The position numbers were made by a program, and so were the translations under genes. A stretch of 64,000 bases of DNA, from assembly GCA_947168365.1 (NCBI GenBank), contig CAMVLO010000004.1, positions 1 to 64,000 on the forward strand, given 5' to 3'. Shown piece after piece: positions 52,711-60,095 of this stretch. The first letter of the stretch is position 1; the number at the start of each line of letters is the position of its first letter. Origin of the DNA: UBA3824 sp017541145. GTDB taxonomy: Bacteria; Bacteroidota; Bacteroidia; Bacteroidales; UBA3824. The notes under the pieces are model-generated. The model was given only the letters and a program-made list of their open reading frames with translations. It ran no database searches and was not told the DNA's origin.

Positions 52711-55527
52711 ATGAAAAAGAAATTTGTCATAAAAAATTGGGCTTTAGCAACTATTGCGTTATTTTTGGTAACATATTTTTGTACCAAACAAATTACTGCA
52801 AATCCTCAGCACCAAGCAATTTTGGAAGCTGATCCTCAGGCAGATACAATTTTTAAATATTTGTCGCTTGACGACAAAATTATGCAGATGTATATTTTTG
52901 ACGCAAGAAACCGCAAACCCGATTTTTTTGACGAAATTCCTTCAGGAATCATCTTTGGAGACTGCAATCTTAAAACAATTGAAGAACATACCTCGAAACT
53001 TGGTAAAAAAGCCAAAGTTCCGATGATAAATATCTGTAACACAGACATCATCGCTAAAAATTTTCCTAACTATATGAACAACAATGCGGTGCTGTCTACA
53101 GGCTGCGATTCTGCCATTTTGAGAAATTTCGCACATTATTTGGCGGACACTCTCAAAAAGGCGGGAATCAATGCTGTTACCGGATTTTTTGCTGACTATA
53201 AATTCAAAAATCACAACTTCAAAATTCACGAATTGGAGCAATTCAACAAAACCAGCAGAATTGCAATTCAAGAGTTAAACAAATTCAACATCTTTTCAAT
53301 CATAACAGGCACTTTCGCAAAAGAATACGATTCTACACGTAGAAACCTGATTAACAAATCGATAGAAGAAAATTTCAGAAACGGAGCGCAAATAAAATTT
53401 ACAACTTCTCAATACAAAAATCAACAGAAATACGATGGACTTTCGATAACAACAATCGAAAAAAATGAAGAAATAAAACAAGCGTTATTATCTAACAATG
53501 AATTTGTTACAAGTTCAATAAATCCGGATTTGTATTTGAAAACGGTAAAAGAATTGCTCAGAAAAGATAAAGGCAAAATCAAAAAAATGATTGATGTAAA
53601 AGCATTGAAAATTTTGCGAATGAAATACCAAAAATTCAATACCGAAAACAATACTCAGGATTCATTATTCAACAAAGTTTATGCTGCAAAGTTATGTGCA
53701 TCAAAATCAATCACTTGTATAAAAAATGATTCAAAATTTTTACCGATAAAAAATCTTAACGACGTAGTAATAATTCAGATTGGCGGAATACGTCAAAACG
53801 GATTTTTATCAAGATCGTCAAGTTACTGTCAAACAAAATATTACTACGCTAAAAACGATTACAAAGAAATAAAAAATGCAGTAGCCGGAAACGCTAAAAA
53901 GAATGTTATATTCTTGATTGACTGCAAGTTGGCAGGCAAACAAACTCTCGACATGATAAAAGCCGTTGCCAAATCGCGTCATGCTTGCGTTATCAACTTC
54001 AATCATCCTGAAAATCTAAACTCAATAGAGGCAAAATCAATATTGCAAGTTTTTGGAAACAATTATCAATCAGGCGATTATCTTGCACAGGCTGTATTTG
54101 GCGGACTTTATGTTTGCGGCAAATTTCCGTTTGACGGTTACGACGGAATCAAGCAAATGGAAGGCGTAACAATTCGTCCGACAAGACTTCAATATTGTTT
54201 GGATGACGAAACCGGATTCAAAACAAATTACAAAGACACAATTGATTCAATTGTAAAATACGCAATCGATAATACATGTTTTCCCGGCTGTCAAATTTTT
54301 GCAAGTTTCAACGGTAAAGTGGTGATTAACAAAGGATTCGGACATCTAACATACGATACTTTATCCCGAAAAGTAAGTACCAACGACCTTTATGACATTG
54401 CATCGCTGACCAAGATTTGCGCTACAACTATACTTTCCATTTATTTGACCGGCGAGAAAAAACTCGATCCTAAAGCCAATTTAGGCAGCTATTTCAAAGG
54501 ACAAGAAATTGATTGGAGCAATCTTCCGGCGGACACAATTTTCAAAGGTAAAGATACGATTTTGATTCGTGATATCCCCAAAACAACAGTTTATGATGTT
54601 ACGATAAAATCGATTTTGGAGCACCGCAGCGGCATCGAACCTTACGTTCCAATTTACAAATTCACGTACTCAAAAAGTGCGATGAAACGTTGCGCCAAGG
54701 CATTGGAAATCAATCCCGACGAACTTACAAACGAACAACTTCAACAATTGATGTTTGATGAATATTACAGAGATCATTATATCAAAGACAGCGCGGAAGT
54801 ACGTGTAACTGAGGGAGTTTGGCTGAGAAACAATTATGCCGATTCGCTTTACAATTATATCATGCGACTGAAAGTTTCCGACAAAAAAACTTATAAATAT
54901 TCGGATGTTAACATGATTTTGTTGCAATGGGCAGAAGAAAATATTTTGAAATGCAAGGCAGATAAGTACTTGAATGACAATTTCTACAAGCCGCTCGGAA
55001 TGCGTAACACATGTTATAATCCGCATGAAATTTTCAATAAAAGCCGCATTGCCCCAACCGAAACGGACAAGTGGACAAATCAATTTATTTGCGGTGACGT
55101 ACACGACCCCTCGGCAGCGCTTTTGGGCGGAGTTGCCGGAAATGCGGGATTGTTTTCTACGGCTTCCAACCTCGGAATTTTGTTTCAAATGATGCTGAAT
55201 TACGGCACTTACGGCGGCAAAAGATATCTGGATTCGCTCACAATCAAGGATTTTACAAGCAAGCAGCCATATACCGGTCGTGCCCTTGGTTTTGACATGG
55301 TTCCGTCGAAATTTGCCGCTCTTACAGCCTCGCCCTCTACTTACGGACATACCGGATTTACAGGTACTTGCGCTTGGGTAGATCCCGAAAACAAAATTGT
55401 AATAGTATTCTTGTCAAACCGTGTTCATCCTACAAGCAACAATCAAAATATCAACAAATTACTAATCAGAAGAAAGATTTGTCAAGCAATTTACGACGGT
55501 TTGGGATTGCAACCGCAAGCATTGTAA
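52711..55527 (+). CDS. GH3-like/beta-lactamase-like fusion protein with dead glycosidase site
   Basis: The 938-residue protein has an N-terminal membrane or signal helix (residues 9-26), then two domains. Residues 40-480 follow the plan of GH3 beta-N-acetylhexosaminidases (NagZ), ending in a GH3 C-domain (NDSKFLPIKN). The conserved KHFPGHGD block is absent, however, and the nucleophile region reads KYDGLSITTIEKN (about 240-252), where Asp should follow DGxxxT/S. Residues 500-930 are a serine beta-lactamase/DD-peptidase domain with all three motifs: Ser565-Leu-Thr-Lys568, Tyr730-Ser-Asp and His880-Thr-Gly. The fusion is known in Bacteroidota with an active GH3 part; here the sugar hydrolase part looks inactive. 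Peptidoglycan trimming in the periplasm is the likely theme. Confidence 0.85.
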   Translation: MKKKFVIKNWALATIALFLVTYFCTKQITANPQHQAILEADPQADTIFKYLSLDDKIMQMYIFDARNRKPDFFDEIPSGIIFGDCNLKTIEEHTSKLGKKAKVPMINICNTDIIAKNFPNYMNNNAVLSTGCDSAILRNFAHYLADTLKKAGINAVTGFFADYKFKNHNFKIHELEQFNKTSRIAIQELNKFNIFSIITGTFAKEYDSTRRNLINKSIEENFRNGAQIKFTTSQYKNQQKYDGLSITTIEKNEEIKQALLSNNEFVTSSINPDLYLKTVKELLRKDKGKIKKMIDVKALKILRMKYQKFNTENNTQDSLFNKVYAAKLCASKSITCIKNDSKFLPIKNLNDVVIIQIGGIRQNGFLSRSSSYCQTKYYYAKNDYKEIKNAVAGNAKKNVIFLIDCKLAGKQTLDMIKAVAKSRHACVINFNHPENLNSIEAKSILQVFGNNYQSGDYLAQAVFGGLYVCGKFPFDGYDGIKQMEGVTIRPTRLQYCLDDETGFKTNYKDTIDSIVKYAIDNTCFPGCQIFASFNGKVVINKGFGHLTYDTLSRKVSTNDLYDIASLTKICATTILSIYLTGEKKLDPKANLGSYFKGQEIDWSNLPADTIFKGKDTILIRDIPKTTVYDVTIKSILEHRSGIEPYVPIYKFTYSKSAMKRCAKALEINPDELTNEQLQQLMFDEYYRDHYIKDSAEVRVTEGVWLRNNYADSLYNYIMRLKVSDKKTYKYSDVNMILLQWAEENILKCKADKYLNDNFYKPLGMRNTCYNPHEIFNKSRIAPTETDKWTNQFICGDVHDPSAALLGGVAGNAGLFSTASNLGILFQMMLNYGTYGGKRYLDSLTIKDFTSKQPYTGRALGFDMVPSKFAALTASPSTYGHTGFTGTCAWVDPENKIVIVFLSNRVHPTSNNQNINKLLIRRKICQAIYDGLGLQPQAL

Positions 55528-55544
55528 AAAATACTCCCGGTGAA

Positions 55545-55638
55545 CTTCTGAATAGTCCGTAATGCGATATTGTAACTGCAAGGATAAAAAAAATCAGAAA
55601 AAAACAGGCACAAAAAAAGCAGAACCTCTATTCAGAAG
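55545..55638. repeat. 11-base inverted repeat in a convergent gap
   Basis: cttctgaatag (55545-55555) and ctattcagaag (55628-55638) are exact reverse complements 72 bases apart, filling most of the 146-base gap between convergent genes. No transposase lies between them. Confidence 0.5.
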
Positions 55639-55673
55639 CCCTGCCAGCAAAAATTTAAAAGTTTCTAATAATT

Positions 55674-56033
55674 TTATTGCTTGGTGAATGATCCTAACTT
55701 ATTTCCGACTTTTACAGTGTATGCACCAGGGATAAGCGTCTCAATATTAATGCTTTGACCCTTGTCTACTTTCTGTGTTTTTACCAAACGACCCGTGCAA
55801 TTATAGATTTCCACTTCTTGCAGATTTTGCACATCAACCATAATTTTTACAGTGCTTACTTGTGGCCAAACTTTAATTTGTTGAGCCGCCTCTACTGTCT
55901 CTGTCAATGCGGCTTCATCCACAGCTTGGCTTGTTACTGAAGCTACAGCCTCTGAATCTAATGTTTGTGCGTTTACTACATTAACTGCAAGCAAAAATGC
56001 TACTGTTGCAAAAATTGCCTTTAATTGTTTCAT
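55674..56033 (-). CDS. Small secreted protein consisting mainly of a T9SS sorting domain
   Basis: The 119-residue product has a signal peptide (1-22, cleavage near VNAQ) and a 30-residue Ala/Glu/Ser/Val linker. About 67 residues follow that match the type A C-terminal sorting domain of type IX secretion. They contain VKIMVDVQNLQEVEIYN, GRLVKTQKV and LIPGAYTVKVGNKLGSFTKQ, although the usual YPNP start is VWPQ. There is no room for a cargo domain. It could be a decoy or regulator of the secretion pathway, a processed surface peptide or a relic of a larger cargo. It converges with the GH3/beta-lactamase-like gene. Confidence 0.75.
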   Translation of the reverse strand: MKQLKAIFATVAFLLAVNVVNAQTLDSEAVASVTSQAVDEAALTETVEAAQQIKVWPQVSTVKIMVDVQNLQEVEIYNCTGRLVKTQKVDKGQSINIETLIPGAYTVKVGNKLGSFTKQ

Positions 56034-56163
56034 AATGTTATCCCTAATTAAATTTGTCTTTTTTAATTCTTATTAACTATTAAATAGATAAATTTGTTGC
56101 AGAAAATCCATAAATATTTTTGCAAATTCTACAAAATTAATATTCTCTTAACATAGCGATAGT

Positions 56164-56772
56164 CTACAATTTTGAGATTTCTCGCTCTAAGATAGTGAGT
56201 TGCATTATCGAATTGTCATCCAAGTTAACATCAGTTTTTGATTGTGATTCTGATCTAACTAATTGAACCCAATGACGATTTTTTTCTTGTTTATCAAATA
56301 AATCTACTTTAGTTGTTTCTATTTGTGACATCTGAGCTTGATAAAACTCTTTGTCTTTTTGAGATATTGTACTGTCTTCCAAAAATTTACGATACTGTTT
56401 TTCTCCTTCTTCCAAGAATGATAAATCAGCAGTACCAATTCCCGGATAACGTTCCACATCCGGATTTTGACTGATTACTTTTACAACCGGATCCAATTTG
56501 GAATGCACCGCCATAAAATATTCTATATCAGGAAATCCCTGTAAATTAAGGATGTGCATTATATCGTTGTAATCTTTTAGTTGCGTAGTATCAACTTCCG
56601 AATTTTCACCTATATATATTAGAAAATCTTTATGATTAGCATCAAGTTGGGTGAATGCGTTTACGTATCCAAGTATATCTTCGTTATCTACCTGAATATT
56701 AGAATATTTGCCTTTGCAACCTATCAGCGTTGCGGCAATAACAGCTAATAATATGGATTTCTTTATGCGCAT
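56164..56772 (-). CDS. Uncharacterised lipoprotein
   Basis: The 202-residue product has lipobox TLIGC (Cys19) and a helical, charged mature part. That part contains VNAFTQLDANHKDFLIYIGE, LNLQGFPDIEYFMAVHSKL and the C-terminal QLTILEREISKL. I do not recognise a family. A -7-like box (TAACTTTG on the minus strand, 56792-56799) lies 20 bases before the ATG. It is separated from the codirectional sorting-domain gene by 130 bases and is divergent from the next lipoprotein gene. Confidence 0.68.
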   Translation of the reverse strand: MRIKKSILLAVIAATLIGCKGKYSNIQVDNEDILGYVNAFTQLDANHKDFLIYIGENSEVDTTQLKDYNDIMHILNLQGFPDIEYFMAVHSKLDPVVKVISQNPDVERYPGIGTADLSFLEEGEKQYRKFLEDSTISQKDKEFYQAQMSQIETTKVDLFDKQEKNRHWVQLVRSESQSKTDVNLDDNSIMQLTILEREISKL

Positions 56773-56879
56773 ATTTTTCGTTTATTCGGTGCAAAGTTAC
56801 AAATTTTCCATAAACAAAATTATAAAATGAGATTTTTTTTATTTTTTTTTCGACTTTTTACTGTCTGCGGACTTCATTT

Positions 56880-56909
56880 TTTGTTTATCAACTAAATTAA
56901 TTATCTTTG
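56880..56909 (+). promoter_or_regulatory. Promoter of the small lipoprotein genes
   Basis: TTTG (56880-56883), 18 bases, TATCTTTG (56902-56909). The predicted leader of about 20 bases supports the ATG at 56936 over the TTG at 56924. Confidence 0.75.
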
Positions 56910-56935
56910 CAACCGAAAACTAATTGAAAAAAATT

Positions 56936-57385
56936 ATGAAAAAATTCGTTACTTTATTAATTGCTTTGTTCGGATTTTTTGCTTGTCAAGAATCTGATGT
57001 TGTAGATTCTGATAACGGCGATTCTTATTTTCAAGACGAAAAGGATTGCAATTGCGACAAAAGATATGTTAACAATACTCCGGATACAGCAACCGTTACT
57101 TTTAGGGTAACAATCAACAAACAAAATCCCGAAGTAAAAGTTTACATCTACGAAGGCTCGATGACCAGCGGCACTTTGGACACTGTTTTCACTATGAAAA
57201 AAGGTCGCGACGAACTGGAACTTACTCTTGGTCACAATTATACTTATGTTGCTAAGTATCAGAAAGACAACGATTCTATAATTGTTCCGGTAAAAGCAAG
57301 ACTATATTGTGAAGGTAAACAATGTCGCGGTTTTTACTGCTACGAAATTATTAACAATGTAATTGATTTGAGTTTAAAATTTTAA
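56936..57385 (+). CDS. Small cysteine-containing lipoprotein
   Basis: The 149-residue product has lipobox FFAC (Cys17) followed by an acidic stretch (DVVDSDNGDSYFQDEKD). A CNC pair precedes a compact beta domain (TATVTFRVTINKQNPEVKVYIY, ELTLGHNYTYVAKY). Near the C-terminus the cysteines LYCEGKQCRGFYC could form disulfides with the CNC pair. Surface or outer-membrane display is plausible given the acids after the lipobox. It is 13 bases before the metal-binding-motif lipoprotein gene and shares its promoter and terminator. Function unknown. Confidence 0.72.
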   Translation: MKKFVTLLIALFGFFACQESDVVDSDNGDSYFQDEKDCNCDKRYVNNTPDTATVTFRVTINKQNPEVKVYIYEGSMTSGTLDTVFTMKKGRDELELTLGHNYTYVAKYQKDNDSIIVPVKARLYCEGKQCRGFYCYEIINNVIDLSLKF

Positions 57386-57398
57386 TATAATTAAAGAA

Positions 57399-57677
57399 AT
57401 GAAAAAAATATTATTCACAATTTGTGCAGTTGCAACAGCAACTACATTTTTGGTATCATGCAGCGGCAATGCTCAACAAAACAACGCTGAAAAAGCTGAT
57501 TCTACAGCTGCTCCGGCTCAACAACAAACCACAGCTCCTGCCGAGGCTAAACCGGCTGCCGATTCTGCTGCTGCTTTGGATTTAACTAAGAAATTTATTT
57601 GTCCTAACCGCTGCGAATCTGCTGACCAAGAAGGTGCTTGCTCAGTTTGCGGTATGGATTTGGTTCCAAACGAATAA
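57399..57677 (+). CDS. Small lipoprotein with heavy-metal-binding-domain motif
   Basis: The 92-residue product has lipobox FLVSC (Cys21), a 40-residue linker rich in alanine, glutamine and proline, and a C-terminal motif FICPNRC..CSVCGMDLVP. Its cysteines at 68, 72, 81 and 84 match the heavy-metal-binding (HMBD) domain found in copper pumps and CusB-type proteins. The usual CPMHP start is CPNRC here. It may bind copper, zinc or iron at the envelope. No metal pump is adjacent. It shares a transcript with the preceding lipoprotein. Confidence 0.8.
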   Translation: MKKILFTICAVATATTFLVSCSGNAQQNNAEKADSTAAPAQQQTTAPAEAKPAADSAAALDLTKKFICPNRCESADQEGACSVCGMDLVPNE

Positions 57678-57703
57678 TCCATAGTCAACAACAAAATAAA
57701 AAC

Positions 57704-57750
57704 AAAACAGGCTGTCCGATAAAATCATAATCGAACAGCCTGTTTTTTTT
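57704..57750. terminator. Bidirectional terminator
   Basis: aaaacaggctgt (57704-57715) pairs perfectly with acagcctgtttt (57735-57746), extended by a cga/tcg inner pair, with T-runs on both strands. It serves the lipoprotein pair and the convergent CNNM gene. Confidence 0.9.
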
Positions 57751-57751
57751 A

Positions 57752-58798
57752 CTACTTTTCGAGAAAATTGTATTTTGACTGACGCAATTTCCAACGCTCA
57801 CGGGCATATTGCTGCATGTCGGCAACGGTATCTTTTTCGTCAAGAATTTCAATACCGAGAAGCGTTTCGATAATATCTTCCATCGTAACAATGCCGTCCA
57901 TTCCGCCGTATTCGTCAACCACAAGCGCGATTTGTTCTTTCTTTTTCAACATGTCTTCCCAAAGCGAGAAAACAGGTTTGGTGTTTGGAACTATCAGTAT
58001 TTTTCGCTTTAAAGTTTTAAGTTTCAATGTATTGTGGTCTTCGGCAAGACTTTCCATCACTTGCTGTCGAAACACATATCCGGTAATATTTTCATCGTTT
58101 TCGGAATAAACCGGAATGCGCGAAAATCTGAGATAATTTTTGTTATCAAGAAATTCACCCAAAGTCATTTCTTCGTCAGCCGTAGACACCACAACCCTCG
58201 GAGTCATCACATCAGAAGCTTTGTAGTTTTTCAACTTCATAAGATTCTGAATGATAGCATTTTCGTTGGCCTTGAAAATTCCTTCTTCTGCACCGATATT
58301 TACCAACGCCGAAATTTCTTCGCGACTGGTAGTATGTCCGTTGTCGTTTTTCTTAAGAAGTCGCGTAAGTTGCTGTGCCATAATCACAAGCGGATATGTA
58401 ATGATAGCAACTGTTGTAATAAGATGACCGACTATTCCGGCGAGACGCTCCCAGTAACTTGTACCCAATGTCTTCGGCAAAATCTCTGAAAATACAAGTA
58501 TAAGCACTGTAAGCAAGGCTGAAATTATGCCCAAAGCCTCTGAGCCTAAAACACTTGTAGCCTGCGCTCCCACCATAGATGCTCCTGCCGTATTTGCAAT
58601 TGTGTTCAACGAGAGTATCGCTGACAGGGATTTGTCGATATTGTTTTTACATTTACAAAGTTTTCTAACACCTTTTTTGGGTGAGTTCTCGTTGATTTTC
58701 ACAAAGATAGGCGAAGTGCTAAGCAAAACACTTTCCATCAACGAACAAGTAAAAGATATGAGCAAAGTGCTCAAAAAGTAAAAAATGAGTAGACCCAT
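57752..58798 (-). CDS. CNNM/CBS membrane protein (hemolysin-like), no CorC domain
   Basis: The 348-residue protein begins with a CNNM (DUF21) membrane domain (LLIFYFLSTLLISFTCSLMES, IISALLTVLILVFSEILPKTLG). A helical linker (EEISALVNIGAEEGIF) and two CBS domains follow at about 190-320 (VMTPRVVVSTADEEMTLGEF, IALVVDEYGGMDGIVTMEDI). Members take part in magnesium or cobalt efflux or resistance. The C-terminal transporter-associated CorC/HlyC domain usual in longer relatives is absent. A -7 match (TAACTTTG on the minus strand, 58826-58833) lies 27 bases upstream. Confidence 0.9.
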   Translation of the reverse strand: MGLLIFYFLSTLLISFTCSLMESVLLSTSPIFVKINENSPKKGVRKLCKCKNNIDKSLSAILSLNTIANTAGASMVGAQATSVLGSEALGIISALLTVLILVFSEILPKTLGTSYWERLAGIVGHLITTVAIITYPLVIMAQQLTRLLKKNDNGHTTSREEISALVNIGAEEGIFKANENAIIQNLMKLKNYKASDVMTPRVVVSTADEEMTLGEFLDNKNYLRFSRIPVYSENDENITGYVFRQQVMESLAEDHNTLKLKTLKRKILIVPNTKPVFSLWEDMLKKKEQIALVVDEYGGMDGIVTMEDIIETLLGIEILDEKDTVADMQQYARERWKLRQSKYNFLEK

Positions 58799-58848
58799 TT
58801 AATATTTAGATTGATAATTATGCCGCAAAGTTACAAATAATTCTGAAT

Positions 58849-58888
58849 AAAAAAAATCCCCAAATCTTGTAAAAAAGAAATGAGGATT
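58849..58888 (-). terminator. Intrinsic terminator of asd
   Basis: On the minus strand aatcctc (58882-58888) pairs with ggggatt (58855-58861), with one G-T pair, followed by a run of T. Confidence 0.6.
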
Positions 58889-58910
58889 CTTAATTGGTAT
58901 GATGAAAACT

Positions 58911-59921
58911 TTATTTTACGTTGCCAACTTTAATAAGATATTCCGCAATCTGAACTGCGTTGAGAGCAGCACCTTTACGAATTTGGTCACCTGAAAGCCA
59001 AAGTGTTAAACCGTTTTCGTCTGAAATATCTTTGCGAACACGACCTACGTAAACATCGTCGTGACCGGCTGTTTCCAAAGGCATCGGATAAACCAAATTT
59101 GCAGGATCGTCCACCAATTGACAACCCTCAGCAGCTGCAATCGCTTTTTGTGCTTCTTCTACTGAGATTGGTTTTTCGGTTTCAATCCAAACTGACTCAG
59201 AATGAGAACGTAATGAAGATACACGTACACATGTAGCAGAACATTTTGCATCGGTATGCATAATTTTCTGTGTTTCGTTGTACATCTTCATTTCTTCTTT
59301 TGTATAACCGTTTGGCTGGAAAACATCAATTTGTGGAATTACGTTGTAAGCCAATTGGTGTGGAAATTTCTTTACTGTAACAGGTTGACCGTTAAGGATT
59401 TCCTTATATTGTTGCTGAAGCTCAGCCATAGCAGCTGCACCTGCGCCCGATGCCGATTGATAACTTGCAACATGTATTCTCTTGATGTGAGAAATTTTCT
59501 CAAGCGGCTGCAAAACCACTACCATCATAATAGTAGTACAATTAGGATTTGCAATAATTCCGCGAGGACGGTTCAACGCATCTTCAGGGTTGCATTCAGG
59601 AACTACCAATGGAACATCGTTATCCATACGGAATGCTGACGAATTGTCAATCATAACTGCACCGTATTTTGTGATGTCTTCTGCAAATTCCTTTGAGGTA
59701 CCTGCACCTGCTGAGGTGAAAGCTATATCAACACCTTTGAAATCGTCATTGTGCTGAAGAAGTTTTACTTCGATTTCTTTGCCCCTGAATGTGTATTTTG
59801 TACCGGCACTTCTTTCTGACCCAAACAAAACTAACTCATCCATCGGGAAATTTCTTTCATCAAGAATTCTTAAAAATTCCTGTCCAACAGCGCCTGAGGC
59901 ACCTACTATTGCAACTTTCAT
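58911..59921 (-). CDS. asd: Aspartate-semialdehyde dehydrogenase
   Basis: The 336-residue enzyme has the NADP-binding start MKVAIVGASGAVGQEFLRIL, the catalytic Cys128 in NPNCTTIMMVVVLQPL, the substrate-binding SYQSASGAG, and the catalytic histidine in RVSSLRSHSESVWIE. It reduces aspartyl phosphate to aspartate semialdehyde, the branch point to lysine/diaminopimelate, threonine and methionine. Length and order are normal. A -7-like box (TATATTTG on the minus strand, 59963-59970) lies upstream. It stands alone with its own terminator. Confidence 0.96.
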   Translation of the reverse strand: MKVAIVGASGAVGQEFLRILDERNFPMDELVLFGSERSAGTKYTFRGKEIEVKLLQHNDDFKGVDIAFTSAGAGTSKEFAEDITKYGAVMIDNSSAFRMDNDVPLVVPECNPEDALNRPRGIIANPNCTTIMMVVVLQPLEKISHIKRIHVASYQSASGAGAAAMAELQQQYKEILNGQPVTVKKFPHQLAYNVIPQIDVFQPNGYTKEEMKMYNETQKIMHTDAKCSATCVRVSSLRSHSESVWIETEKPISVEEAQKAIAAAEGCQLVDDPANLVYPMPLETAGHDDVYVGRVRKDISDENGLTLWLSGDQIRKGAALNAVQIAEYLIKVGNVK

Positions 59922-60051
59922 AGTTTTTCTTATTGTTTTATATTTGTTAATCTAAATTTTGGCAAATATACGTTTTTTTCGTAATCTAAATCTAATTTTC
60001 TCCCTTAATTTTATTTTAACTACTATTAATGATAATTTTACATTGTAATAC

Positions 60052-60059
60052 TACTTTTG
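60052..60059 (+). promoter_or_regulatory. -7 element of the M13 peptidase gene
   Basis: TACTTTTG matches the -7 consensus 36 bases before the ATG at 60096, without a clear -33 box. The TTG start of the longest frame (60057) is inside it, which supports the later ATG. Confidence 0.5.
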
Positions 60060-60095
60060 CGTCAAAATCCTATTTTTTTTAAAACACGTAAACTT

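Noticed and set aside
60057..60095. TTG start for the M13 peptidase
   Set aside because: It overlaps a -7 promoter element; the ATG at 60096 starts the signal peptide.
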